From Chryseobacterium nepalense (GTDB taxonomy: Bacteria > Bacteroidota > Bacteroidia > Flavobacteriales > Weeksellaceae), in NCBI RefSeq assembly GCF_023195755.1, contig NZ_CP096203.1, forward strand, positions 3,844,001-3,908,000: a DNA stretch of 64,000 bases. Reading direction: 5' to 3'. The notes under the pieces were generated by a model, which saw only the letters and a list, made by a program, of their open reading frames with translations, ran no database searches and was not told where the DNA came from. Below, one piece after another: positions 35,146 to 44,086 of this stretch. Positions within the stretch are counted from its first letter, which is position 1. The number at the start of each line of letters is the position of its first letter. The translations under genes were made by a program, and so were the position numbers.

Positions 35146-35312
35146 TTCCTGAATGTAAGAAACAATTAAATTTTTTAATTCAAAACTAATGCTGAAAGAA
35201 AATTATATAAATGTTATACATATTAATTTAGTATAAATATTTATAACTAAAGAAAATGTAACAGTTTTAATTATTAAATTTATCATTAAATAGTGATTAA
35301 TTATAATTAAAT

Positions 35313-38300
35313 ATGCTGAAATATTTACAAATTTTGTTCGTTTCTATAAGCGTATTTACATTTTCACAGGTTCCCGTGAATGTGAAGGTAAAAGATAACG
35401 CCGGAAATGAAAGTTTTAATGTTACCTGTAATAATAATCTGGACCCAAACGGATGTATTGCCTTAAGTGTTGAATATCCCGTACTCAGGCAGACAGCAAG
35501 TTATCAGGTCAGCCAGGAGCCATACAGTCCCGCGATTCCGATAAATCAGGGAACATCACTTAATGCAAACTATGATGACCTTTTTGCAGCAAAACTGGAT
35601 CTGCCTTTTAAATTTTGCTTCTACAATCAATATTTTCAATCGCTGGTAATAGGATCCAACGGAATGGTGACATTTGACCTCGCTCAGCTTGGAAATATCA
35701 ATTATCCAAATGTACAGTGGGCAAACCCAAGCCCAAATCTTCCTAAAAATTCTATTTTCGGAGTGTATCACGATATGGTATTTTCTGCAGGAGATGCATC
35801 GGAAATTTATTATTCTACGATCGGTACAGCACCTTACAGAAAATTTGTCATTAATTTTTTTGAGGGCCGCGTGTCCGGATGTACCGACAGATCTTCCTCA
35901 CAAATTGTTTTGCACGAAACAACCAATATCATCGAAGTTTTTGTTGAAAAAAAGCCTACTCCTTGTCCTACAAGAAAATTCGAAAACGCTTTGATCGGCG
36001 TTCTCAACAGCGACGGAACACAAGGCGCATCTCCTGCAAACCGGAATACCGGCGTATGGCAGGCTCTCCAGGAAGGATGGAAATTCAGTCCGCTGGGAAA
36101 TGTCATAGAACCTGAGGTTACATGGACAAATTCTGCAGGACAGAGTGTCGGTACAGGAGTTCAGACAACTGTTTGTCCTACTCAAAATGATACCTTTACA
36201 GCCAACGTAAAATTTAATATCTGCGGAAACAGTGATCTTATATTAACGGATGATTTTCCGGTAACGTTTGATCCTACTTATCCTATTGCAAAAAACTATA
36301 CTCAGAATTTTTGTGGAAATACTTCTGTAAATCTTACGTTAAGCAGTTTTCAGGGGAATCTTACAACGCAGAATCCTGCAGGTTTTCAGTTTAGCTTTCA
36401 TACCAGCCAGCAGGATGCGCAAAACAACGTGAATCCCCTGCCAAATAATTATACGCTTACAGCCAATACCGTTTTATATGTCAGAATTCAGAATCCGGCT
36501 GCGCCTTCCTGTTTCAGGATCGCGGTACTTACTTTAAATCTTATTTCTAAAAGTTTACTTAAAAATACGATTGAAATCTGTGATACCAATAATGATGGAA
36601 TAGAGTCCAACTATGATGTTGCCTCATTTAATACAGAACTTTTTCCTCCCGGAACCACCGGAATTTCTTACTATTTGTCACAATCAGATGCCCAGAATAA
36701 TACCAATGCCCTTGTTGCAGTAAATATTACAGCTGCTACAAATCTCTGGATAAGGCTGCAGGAAGCTAATTGCACGTATATTTTAGGACCTGTAAATTTT
36801 CAGCTCAGCCCGGGAGTAAACTTAAATAACCCTGTAAATTTTACCTATACGGTCTGTGATATCAATGCAGATAATCAGGAACCATTCAATTATTCAACGG
36901 TTATTGGTCCGCTTATTACCACCCAAACCGGCGTTGTATTTGAAGCATATAATACCTATAATGAAGCATTTACCGGAACCGGAACGGTTTTAAATACTAT
37001 TAAAAGCGGGATTTATACTATTTTCATAAGGGTGGAAATTCCAAACGGATGTTTTGCAGTGGCCACCGTAAATATGAATGTAACTTTCACTAAAATTGTT
37101 GCTAATGAAAAGAAAGCTTACATCTGTTTTAACGGCACGGATGATATTGCAGTAGATCTCAATACACTTTCTGCTGGAATGCTGGTCTCTCCAACTTCGG
37201 TTCCCGTGACGGAATTTTATACCACAGCAGCAAATGCCAATGCCGGAATTAATCCTATCAGTCCCAACCAGACGATTACGACAGACGGAAACCTCGTAAC
37301 ACAGACTTATTTTGTTCGTTTCGAAAATTCTGATGATTGTTATACGGTGCGGCCGTTGGTGGTAAATCTTGTACATCCGGTAATTGTACAGTCTGCATTC
37401 ACGGTGTGTGATTTCAATAATGATAATTCGGAAAATGTACAGCTTTCCCAGTTTTCTCCGGCAATTATCGGAAATCAGAATGCAACAACTATTTTTTATC
37501 AGACTTCTGCAAATGCCATAGCAGGAACAAATCCGATTACAAATATTACCCTGAGCGGAACCCAGCAGATTTTTGTAAAAATAACATCCTATAATTGTGA
37601 ACAGATTTATCCGGTAAATCTAAGTCTGACTTCAACACCTACAGTAAACCCTGAAGTTACTTTAACACTTAATACGATTTGCGATAATAACAATGACGGC
37701 AGCGAAAACTACAATCTTACCCAGGCCCAGGCCCAGATTTATTCAGGGTCAAATGTAAGTTTTACGTATTACCTGAATTATAACCCTGCTACCAATGTAT
37801 TCTCCAATCAGATTGCAAATCCTGCCCAGTTTCCTGTTTCTGCAGGAAATGCAACAGTGTATGTAAAAGTAAAATTCAATAACAGTGAATGTTTTTCTGT
37901 ATCAAAACTCAATATTCAGATCACTTTTTTACCGCCGGTTGTTTTGAATCCTGCCGTTCTGGAAAAATGTGACGAAGAATTTAATCTGAATGAAACCTTC
38001 CAGCTCAGTGATGCGGTTCCTCAGTTATTTATAGCTTCACAGAATACCTATCCGTTGTCATCAATAACAATTACTTATTACAATACAGCAGCTCAGGCTA
38101 ATGCAGGAAATTCAGCCAATCAGATCGGGCCGGCGGTTACAACAACTGTTTCTTCCGTTCAGGTGTGGGCAAGATTTCAGTCGCAGACTACCGGATGTTA
38201 TTCAGTGGCTCCTATTCAGCTTAAAACCTATTTTCCGCCTAAAGCCATTAATTCAACGATAACAGTCTGTGATGAAAATTTAGATGGAAACTATGAAGTA

Positions 38301-39512
38301 AATCTGCTGAATTTTACGAACCTCATGGTTGATATTCCAAACCCTGCCAATTCATTCTCTTTTTATCTTACCCAGCAGGATGCGGAGAACGGAACGAATG
38401 CGATTGCCAATCCCGGAAATTTTACAGCGAATCCTTTCCCGGCTCAGGTGTGGGTAAAAGTTCAGAATATTCCTGGCTGTGACGATATTGCATCTGTTAA
38501 TTTCAATTTTGGAAACAAACTTGTTTTACAGAATCCCGGACCTTTCCAGATTGCGGTCTGCGACATAGGAAATAACGGAACGGAAAGCATTGATCTCACC
38601 CAGTTCCAGAACCAGATCTATACAGGAGCAAATGTTACTTTCACGTATTATCCTTCTCTGGCTGATCTTAATAATGGGACGAATGCGATTACATCACCTT
38701 CAGCCTTTAATTACATTCAGGGTGCAGGTTCCAACATCATATATGTAAAAATAAGTGTTCCAGGCTCTTGTCCGAATGTTGTACAGATTAATCTTTCATT
38801 GAAACCAACTCCGGTGTTCGATATTCCTACTCTTTATTTCTGTCCGGAAGGTTCTTTGGATTATACAGTGCATATTGAAGGATATACCATCACCAGCTAT
38901 GTGTGGACCAATCCGGCAGGACAGATTATCTCTACAACAGATACGATAACCGGGATTACTGTATTAGGAAACTATACGCTTACTGTTACAGCCCAAAACG
39001 GATGTACTTTCACCGATACATTTGAAGTCAAGCATTTTGATGTTCCCGTAATAGAAAAACTGGAGTTCAACGGAAATACGGCAGCTGTTTATGCCACAGG
39101 TCTGCAGACGATTCTTTATTCTATCGACGGAGTAACATGGCAGGCCGGAAATACGTTTTATAATTTACCAACGGGAATTACTACCTTCTATGTAAAATAC
39201 GTAAACAGTGATTGTATTGTAAAACAGCAGGGCGTTGTTCTGGATATTAAAAATGCCATTACTCCGAACGGAGACGGTATCAATGATCAGTGGATTGTTA
39301 AAGACCTTCAGGTATTCGGAAACAGGATGTCAACGGTTAAAATTTACGACCGGTACCAGTATCAGGTTTTCGAGCAGAGTTCAAACACGCAGTTTTTCTG
39401 GGACGGAACCATTAAGGGACGTGCAATCCCTACTTCCAGTTATTGGTACGTCATTACCCTTCCGGACGGCAGAACCTTCACCGGTTGGATCCTTGTAAAG
39501 AATAATAATTAA
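35313..39512 (+). CDS. Giant modular secreted protein with type B T9SS sorting domain
   Basis: A 1399-residue surface or secreted protein. Signal peptide (ending FTFSQ), then a beta-rich region of about 350 residues, then at least eight modules of 90-110 residues. Each module opens with a Cys-Asp motif of the form CD-x-N-x-D/N (CDTNNDG, CDINADN, CDFNNDN, CDNNNDG, CDENLDG, CDIGNNG), which could bind calcium, and contains a recurring Y-x-x-x-x-x-A-x-x-G-x-N-P/A-I segment. An Ig-like module follows, then the CHU_C-type sorting domain from about residue 1305 (NAITPNGDGINDQWIV to TGWILVKNN). Likely an adhesin or gliding-related surface protein exported by the type IX system; the ligand is unknown. 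Confidence 0.9.
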   Translation: MLKYLQILFVSISVFTFSQVPVNVKVKDNAGNESFNVTCNNNLDPNGCIALSVEYPVLRQTASYQVSQEPYSPAIPINQGTSLNANYDDLFAAKLDLPFKFCFYNQYFQSLVIGSNGMVTFDLAQLGNINYPNVQWANPSPNLPKNSIFGVYHDMVFSAGDASEIYYSTIGTAPYRKFVINFFEGRVSGCTDRSSSQIVLHETTNIIEVFVEKKPTPCPTRKFENALIGVLNSDGTQGASPANRNTGVWQALQEGWKFSPLGNVIEPEVTWTNSAGQSVGTGVQTTVCPTQNDTFTANVKFNICGNSDLILTDDFPVTFDPTYPIAKNYTQNFCGNTSVNLTLSSFQGNLTTQNPAGFQFSFHTSQQDAQNNVNPLPNNYTLTANTVLYVRIQNPAAPSCFRIAVLTLNLISKSLLKNTIEICDTNNDGIESNYDVASFNTELFPPGTTGISYYLSQSDAQNNTNALVAVNITAATNLWIRLQEANCTYILGPVNFQLSPGVNLNNPVNFTYTVCDINADNQEPFNYSTVIGPLITTQTGVVFEAYNTYNEAFTGTGTVLNTIKSGIYTIFIRVEIPNGCFAVATVNMNVTFTKIVANEKKAYICFNGTDDIAVDLNTLSAGMLVSPTSVPVTEFYTTAANANAGINPISPNQTITTDGNLVTQTYFVRFENSDDCYTVRPLVVNLVHPVIVQSAFTVCDFNNDNSENVQLSQFSPAIIGNQNATTIFYQTSANAIAGTNPITNITLSGTQQIFVKITSYNCEQIYPVNLSLTSTPTVNPEVTLTLNTICDNNNDGSENYNLTQAQAQIYSGSNVSFTYYLNYNPATNVFSNQIANPAQFPVSAGNATVYVKVKFNNSECFSVSKLNIQITFLPPVVLNPAVLEKCDEEFNLNETFQLSDAVPQLFIASQNTYPLSSITITYYNTAAQANAGNSANQIGPAVTTTVSSVQVWARFQSQTTGCYSVAPIQLKTYFPPKAINSTITVCDENLDGNYEVNLLNFTNLMVDIPNPANSFSFYLTQQDAENGTNAIANPGNFTANPFPAQVWVKVQNIPGCDDIASVNFNFGNKLVLQNPGPFQIAVCDIGNNGTESIDLTQFQNQIYTGANVTFTYYPSLADLNNGTNAITSPSAFNYIQGAGSNIIYVKISVPGSCPNVVQINLSLKPTPVFDIPTLYFCPEGSLDYTVHIEGYTITSYVWTNPAGQIISTTDTITGITVLGNYTLTVTAQNGCTFTDTFEVKHFDVPVIEKLEFNGNTAAVYATGLQTILYSIDGVTWQAGNTFYNLPTGITTFYVKYVNSDCIVKQQGVVLDIKNAITPNGDGINDQWIVKDLQVFGNRMSTVKIYDRYQYQVFEQSSNTQFFWDGTIKGRAIPTSSYWYVITLPDGRTFTGWILVKNNN

Positions 39513-39531
39513 ACCTTAATCAAATAATACA

Positions 39532-39563
39532 AACCTCATTGAATACTAAGTGAGGTTTTTTTA
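39532..39563 (+). terminator. Terminator of the giant secreted protein gene
   Basis: AACCTCA (39532-39538) pairs with TGAGGTT (39551-39557), followed by seven T residues. Confidence 0.88.
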
Positions 39564-39626
39564 TTTTTGAAAATTCCTCCTCATGCCCTCAAAAAATTTC
39601 CCTATTTGGAATTATTTAACGAATAA

Positions 39627-39826
39627 AATTCCCCTCCCTTGGAAATCGAGGAACGAGATTCGCCGATTCCGATTTATAAATAAAAATGAAAGAGGCATTG
39701 GTGGATTCGACCAACGGGAGAAGACGTGTGGTTAAAAGAGCAACAACAAATAATAAATAACACAGCATAAAACCACCCTGTCAAAAATTCTTTGAATTTT
39801 CGCTACCCTCCACAAGAAGGGAATTT
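39627..39826. repeat. Dispersed repeat family D, composite copy
   Basis: The right part (39769-39826) reads AAACCACCCTGTC, then ATTCTTTGAATTTTCGC, CCCTCCA and AAGGGAATT, and closely matches 50852-50908. The left part (from 39627) starts with AATTCCCCTCCC and ends near GACGTGTGGTT, the same words inverted. Thus the region looks like two copies in opposite orientation, about 35 bp apart. Confidence 0.6.
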
Positions 39827-39939
39827 CAGGAGTGCCAAATTTCAAACATTAGTTGCAGGAATTTTTGAATTTGAATATCTTTAAAACTTTGAATTTTCAA
39901 CCAATTGTAAACGTTAAACATAGAACTTTAAACTGTAAT

Positions 39940-41925
39940 ATGACTTTCCAGGAACACATACAGCAGGGCATCCCGAGCCAACTGCCACAGCCGAAACCTT
40001 ACGAAACCAATATCAACCATGCTCCGAAACGGAAAGAGATTTTAGGGGAAGAAGAAAAAAAACTTGCCCTGAAGAATGCTTTGCGATACTTCGAGCCTCA
40101 GTTTCATGCAGAATTATTGCCTGAATTCAGGGAAGAGCTCGAAAAATACGGAAGAATCTATATGTATCGGTTCCGTCCGGATTATGAGATGAAGGCAAGG
40201 CCAATTTCAGAATATCTCGGTAAATCGGAGCAGGCAAAAGCAATCATGCTGATGATTCAGAACAATCTGGATTATGCAGTGGCGCAGCATCCGCACGAGC
40301 TCATTACCTATGGTGGAAACGGAGCGGTTTTCTCAAACTGGGCGCAGTATCTTTTAACGATGAAATACCTGTCCGAAATGACGGATGAGCAGACTCTGGT
40401 CATGTATTCCGGGCATCCGATGGGATTGTTTCCTTCGCATAAGGATGCACCGAGAGTGGTCGTAACCAACGGAATGATGATCCCGAATTATTCCAAACCG
40501 GACGATTGGGAAAAGTTTAATGCATTAGGCGTTACGCAGTACGGACAGATGACAGCGGGAAGTTATATGTACATCGGGCCGCAGGGAATTGTTCACGGAA
40601 CAACGATCACGGTACTGAATGCATTCAGAAAAATTAATAAACAACCAAAAGGCGGACTGTTCGTAACCTCAGGATTGGGCGGAATGAGCGGTGCGCAGCC
40701 GAAAGCAGGAAATATCGCAGGCTGTGTTACAGTATGCGCGGAAGTAAATCCGAAGATCACCAAAATCCGCCACGATCAGAAATGGGTAAACGAAATTCAT
40801 GAAAACCTGGATGAACTCGTTTTCAGAGTAAGAAAAGCGCAGGAAAACAAAGAAACCGTTTCCCTGGCTTACCTTGGAAATATTGTTGAGGTTTGGGAAA
40901 AATTTGATCAGGAAAATATAAGAATTGATATCGGTTCAGACCAGACGTCGCTTCACAATCCGTGGGCGGGAGGCTATTACCCTGCAGGGCAGAGCTTTGA
41001 AGAATCCAATAAGATGATGGCTGAAAATCCCGAATTATTCAAAGAAAAAGTACAGGAAACGTTGAGACGACACGCAGAAGCGATCAACAAACATACCGCC
41101 AAAGGAACCTATTTCTTCGACTATGGAAATGCTTTCTTACTGGAAGCTTCCAGAGCAGGAGCCGATGTAATGGCAGAAAATCCTACACTCGGAAGAGAAT
41201 TTAAATTCCCTTCTTATGTTCAGGATATTATGGGACCGATGTGTTTCGATTACGGTTTCGGGCCGTTCCGTTGGGTTTGTACCAGCGGAAAACCGGAAGA
41301 TCTTCAGAAAACGGATGATATTGCCTGCGCCGTTTTAGAGGAAATCCAGCAGAATTCTCCGGAGGAAATCCAGCAGCAGATGAAAGATAATATCCAGTGG
41401 ATCAAAGGAGCACAGGAAAACAAACTGGTCGTGGGATCACAGGCCAGGATTCTGTATGCCGATGCGGAAGGAAGAATGAAGATTGCGGAAGCATTCAACA
41501 AAGCTATTCGCAATGGGGAGATCGGACCGGTAGTGTTAGGAAGGGATCACCATGATGTTTCGGGAACGGATTCGCCGTACCGCGAGACTTCCAATATTTA
41601 TGACGGATCAAGATTTACCGCAGATATGGCGATTCACAATGTGATCGGCGATAGTTTCCGCGGGGCAACCTGGGTTTCTATTCACAATGGAGGCGGAGTA
41701 GGATGGGGCGAAGTGATCAACGGAGGTTTCGGAATGCTGCTTGACGGAAGCGATGATGCCGACCGAAGATTAAAATCCATGCTGTTCTGGGATGTTAATA
41801 ACGGAATTTCCCGCAGAAGCTGGGCCAGAAATGAAGGAGCTGTTTTCGCCATCAAAAGAGCCATGGAAGCAGAACCAAAACTCAAAGTAACGCTCCCTAA
41901 TTTTGTGGATGAAAGTTTATTCTAA
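39940..41925 (+). CDS. hutU: Urocanate hydratase
   Basis: Second enzyme of histidine degradation: adds water to urocanate using tightly bound NAD+ to give imidazolone propionate. The 661-residue protein shows the family's core: YSGHPMGLFPS, TAGSYMYIGPQGIVHGTT, FVTSGLGGMSGAQPKA, DQTSLHNPWAGGYYP and GPFRWVCTSG with the conserved Cys. The frame extends to 39853, but the added residues are AT-rich and unconserved, so the ATG at 39940 (MTFQEHIQQGIP) is chosen. No other hut gene is in the window. The codon use is that of the core genome. Confidence 0.95.
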   Translation: MTFQEHIQQGIPSQLPQPKPYETNINHAPKRKEILGEEEKKLALKNALRYFEPQFHAELLPEFREELEKYGRIYMYRFRPDYEMKARPISEYLGKSEQAKAIMLMIQNNLDYAVAQHPHELITYGGNGAVFSNWAQYLLTMKYLSEMTDEQTLVMYSGHPMGLFPSHKDAPRVVVTNGMMIPNYSKPDDWEKFNALGVTQYGQMTAGSYMYIGPQGIVHGTTITVLNAFRKINKQPKGGLFVTSGLGGMSGAQPKAGNIAGCVTVCAEVNPKITKIRHDQKWVNEIHENLDELVFRVRKAQENKETVSLAYLGNIVEVWEKFDQENIRIDIGSDQTSLHNPWAGGYYPAGQSFEESNKMMAENPELFKEKVQETLRRHAEAINKHTAKGTYFFDYGNAFLLEASRAGADVMAENPTLGREFKFPSYVQDIMGPMCFDYGFGPFRWVCTSGKPEDLQKTDDIACAVLEEIQQNSPEEIQQQMKDNIQWIKGAQENKLVVGSQARILYADAEGRMKIAEAFNKAIRNGEIGPVVLGRDHHDVSGTDSPYRETSNIYDGSRFTADMAIHNVIGDSFRGATWVSIHNGGGVGWGEVINGGFGMLLDGSDDADRRLKSMLFWDVNNGISRRSWARNEGAVFAIKRAMEAEPKLKVTLPNFVDESLF

Positions 41926-42011
41926 CGTCATTGCGAGGAGGAACGACGAAGCAATCTGTTGAATGGTTGAAAATTATTTGAATGGATTGTTTCGCTTTGC
42001 TCGCAATGACG
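41926..42011. repeat. Dispersed palindromic repeat family A (CGTCATTGCGAG)
   Basis: CGTCATTGCGAG (41926-41937) and CTCGCAATGACG (42000-42011) are perfect inverted repeats bounding 86 bp, including CGACGAAGCAATCT. Elements of this wording occur between genes in many bacteria; here one starts directly after the hutU stop. Confidence 0.75.
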
Positions 42012-42014
42012 GAC

Positions 42015-42047
42015 AATAATAAAACCTGCTCAAAAGCAGGTTTTTTT
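42015..42047. terminator. Terminator between hutU and the convergent gene
   Basis: AACCTGCT (42023-42030) pairs with AGCAGGTT (42035-42042), loop CAAA, with A run before and T run after, so it can work in both directions. Confidence 0.88.
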
Positions 42048-42059
42048 AAATCTATCGTT

Positions 42060-42695
42060 CTATTTAGGCCCGTTAAACGTTATTCCCAGAGAAAAAACAG
42101 GCTTGGTCAGTTGAGTTCCGTTGATAAAACTCCCGTTTCCCACCACAAACTGATAACCGATCCTAGACGTAAGATAGATCCCGACGTTTTCTTTGTTGAT
42201 GTTTCCCAGTTTATAAGAAAGATCCAGTCCCGGCTGTATATTATAAAACAAATCCCGGCTTAATCTTCGTGGTACTTCATATTCATTCACAAACCATACT
42301 CCCTTGATTTGATTGTAAGACATTTCCGTATATGTTTCATCAGGATTTACCAGGCTTAGAAAATAAATCCCCGTAGAAATATAAACGCTTAAAGAGAAAT
42401 TTTCTTTTTTGATCAGATCATTTTGGGCAAGGACGTTGAAGGTAGTATGATAAGATCTGGTTCTATTCGACTGATATCCAAAATCTTCCGAATGATTCTG
42501 TTGGGTATACGCCAGTTCGCCACCCAACGAAATACGGTCATTCACATATATTCTTCCATTCATTTGAAAAGCTGGCAGGTATTTTTTAAAGGAAGGTTGT
42601 AATTCTAATCCTGCAAAAAAGGCAATATGATCTTTTTGCGCAAAGAACAGATTACAGGTTGATAGAAATCCCAAAATATAAATCACTTTTTTCAT
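42060..42695 (-). CDS. Predicted outer-membrane beta-barrel protein
   Basis: A 211-residue exported protein that I do not recognise. Signal peptide MKKVIYILGFLSTCNLFFAQ; alternating amphipathic strands (FFAGLELQPSFKKYLPAF, ISLGGELAYTQQNHSEDFGYQ, VGIYLTSRIGYQFVVG) and a last strand PVFSLGITFNG suggest an 8- to 10-stranded barrel. An ATG two codons upstream (42701) is possible, but MKKVIY is the usual kind of start. It converges with hutU. No ligand or partner is apparent. Confidence 0.78.
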   Translation of the reverse strand: MKKVIYILGFLSTCNLFFAQKDHIAFFAGLELQPSFKKYLPAFQMNGRIYVNDRISLGGELAYTQQNHSEDFGYQSNRTRSYHTTFNVLAQNDLIKKENFSLSVYISTGIYFLSLVNPDETYTEMSYNQIKGVWFVNEYEVPRRLSRDLFYNIQPGLDLSYKLGNINKENVGIYLTSRIGYQFVVGNGSFINGTQLTKPVFSLGITFNGPK

Positions 42696-42885
42696 ACGCA
42701 TATAATTTACTGTTACATAGGCTAGACCGTATTATTGTTAAAGGTTGCACATCTTTAAAAATGGTACGTTCTATATACAAGACGAAAAAAGGGTTGAATG
42801 GTTGCCTGATCACAAAGGATTCTTAAAAATCAGATTAGGTACTATAGGGTTTTAGGATAAAAATCTTTTTAGATGGTAAAAATCC

Positions 42886-42982
42886 CGTCACTTCGAGTAG
42901 CTTTGCAAAAGCGTATCGGGAAGTCGGTGATACGTTCTCGATACATTTTCTGCGCTGCGCTGCGAAAACACTCGAACTGACG
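42886..42982. repeat. Dispersed palindromic repeat family B, copy 1
   Basis: Begins CGTCACTTCGAGTAGC and ends CACTCGAACTGACGG, so the ends are imperfect inverted repeats (CGTCA-C/G-TTCGAGT). Contains AAGCGTATCGGGAAG, TTCTCGATACATTTTCTGCG and a GCGCTGCGCTGCG run. A second copy follows 27 bp later. Confidence 0.85.
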
Positions 42983-43009
42983 GAAGCCGTTATTCTTTGC
43001 AGGGAAAGT

Positions 43010-43110
43010 CGTCACTTCGAGTAGCTTTTGGAAAAAGCGTATCGAGAAGTTGGTGATGCGTTCTCGATACATTTTCTGCGCTACGCTTCGAAAAACACTC
43101 GAACTGACGG
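43010..43110. repeat. Dispersed palindromic repeat family B, copy 2
   Basis: Begins CGTCACTTCGAGTAGC and ends CACTCGAACTGACGG, in the same orientation as copy 1 and nearly identical over most of its 101 bp, including GTTCTCGATACATTTTCTGC. The tandem arrangement is unusual for such elements. Confidence 0.85.
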
Positions 43111-43177
43111 AGCGACTTCCGTATGGTGACCCCGCTTTGTCAAAGTTCCGATTTTTGACAAAGTTTAAAAATAAGAG

Positions 43178-43196
43178 AATCTGCTGTTGGCAGGTT
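43178..43196 (-). terminator. Weak terminator-like hairpin after the LRR gene
   Basis: AATCTGC (43178-43184) can pair with GCAGGTT (43190-43196) through one G-T wobble, just past the stop of the minus-strand LRR gene. The T tract is poor. Confidence 0.4.
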
Positions 43197-43201
43197 TTGT
43201 T

Positions 43202-43984
43202 TTATTTCTCCCACAATTTCCTAATCAGCTTTAGCAGTACCGGCACTTCGTTTCCGGAGGCTTTATCATCTTCTGTAACGGATTCTGTTGGGATGTTACT
43301 TTCTCTGTCCTGTTTTATCATTTCCAATTCAAACATTTCATCTTCATCCGGCAGCTGCTTTACTGCTGAACCTCCTTTGTGTGGAAATTGAATATAACCC
43401 TCCGGTGGTTTGGGCAATCTTTCCCGGCATTGGGTTGAACATACATTTGCTAATAACGGCAATACATCGGTTCCTACTGTTAGTGAAATCCATATCTGAT
43501 TGGTTTCTTCATAGCTCATCGCTTTGCTACAAATGCTGCATTGTACGGTATCACCCAAATAACGTATAGGATTATTACTGAGATCCGGAAAATCCATTCT
43601 GTTTTTGTAATTGCCGTACAAGGCTCTTGTACTGACTCTGCTGTCTTTTAAGTTTTTGCAGCGGGTGATTTCATAAGGAAACCAATATAAGTGGTACGAG
43701 GTATAAGGGTCGAAATATTCCAGAGATTCCATTTGCCCGATTTCCGGCGGAATGCGTTTTAAATTACTTCCATAAAGCCAGACCTTCTTTACTTTTTTCA
43801 GTTTTGAAATACTCTCAGGAAGGGTATAAATTTGAGAGAACAATTCCTGTCCAAGTTCATCTAATGGCGAAAACTCTTCTCTTTCTTCTTGGGCAACTTT
43901 ATCAACATATTCGCAAAGTTTTTCCCAGGCGACAGAATGGATGTCCTGAACATTATTTTCAATTTTTTGTATTCTGTTAGCCAT
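43202..43984 (-). CDS. Leucine-rich-repeat protein with paired cysteines
   Basis: A 260-residue cytoplasmic protein of unknown function. Residues about 50-115 hold two to three leucine-rich repeats (YTLPESISKLKKVKKVWLYG, LKRIPPEIGQMESLEYF, WFPYEITRCKNLKDSRVS). Next comes a CSIC pair and, about 40 residues later, CSTQC, an arrangement that could bind zinc. The tail is polar and acidic. There is no signal peptide. LRR plus zinc-ribbon proteins usually mediate protein contacts. A minus-strand -7 box TATATTTG lies at 44018-44011, so it is likely transcribed alone. Confidence 0.75.
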   Translation of the reverse strand: MANRIQKIENNVQDIHSVAWEKLCEYVDKVAQEEREEFSPLDELGQELFSQIYTLPESISKLKKVKKVWLYGSNLKRIPPEIGQMESLEYFDPYTSYHLYWFPYEITRCKNLKDSRVSTRALYGNYKNRMDFPDLSNNPIRYLGDTVQCSICSKAMSYEETNQIWISLTVGTDVLPLLANVCSTQCRERLPKPPEGYIQFPHKGGSAVKQLPDEDEMFELEMIKQDRESNIPTESVTEDDKASGNEVPVLLKLIRKLWEK

Positions 43985-44042
43985 GTTGCTTATCCTTCAA
44001 GATTATTGTTCAAATATAAAAATTTCAGAGTGTTATTAATGG

Positions 44043-44067
44043 AAAAACCTGCCAAAAGCAGGTTTTT
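44043..44067 (-). terminator. Terminator after the frameshifted adhesin-like gene
   Basis: AAAAACCTGC (44043-44052) pairs with GCAGGTTTTT (44058-44067), loop CAAAA. The T run is part of the stem, as in many terminators of this genome. Confidence 0.8.
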
Positions 44068-44086
44068 CTTATTAGTGTGGATTATA

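Larger units (their letters stand above)
39513..39939. other. Intergenic region with terminator and dispersed repeats
   Basis: A 427-bp gap between the giant protein and hutU. It holds a terminator (39532-39563), a mosaic of a dispersed repeat (about 39627-39826) and 110 bp of AT-rich leader before hutU. A 24-codon ORF at about 39686-39760 lies inside the repeat and is not judged real. Confidence 0.6.
42696..43201. other. Intergenic region with two tandem repeat-B copies
   Basis: A 506-bp gap. The right half is filled by two copies of repeat family B (42886-43110). A further inverted pair TTTGTCA/TGACAAA lies at 43138-43162. The left 190 bp hold no recognisable signal and no gene. Confidence 0.65.

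Noticed and set aside
39686..39760. A 24-codon ORF (MKEALVDSTNGRRR...)
   Set aside because: It lies inside the mosaic of repeat D; its Arg-rich end reflects the repeat, not a protein.
39853..39939. N-terminal extension of urocanate hydratase
   Set aside because: The added residues are low in complexity and precede the conserved start of the family.
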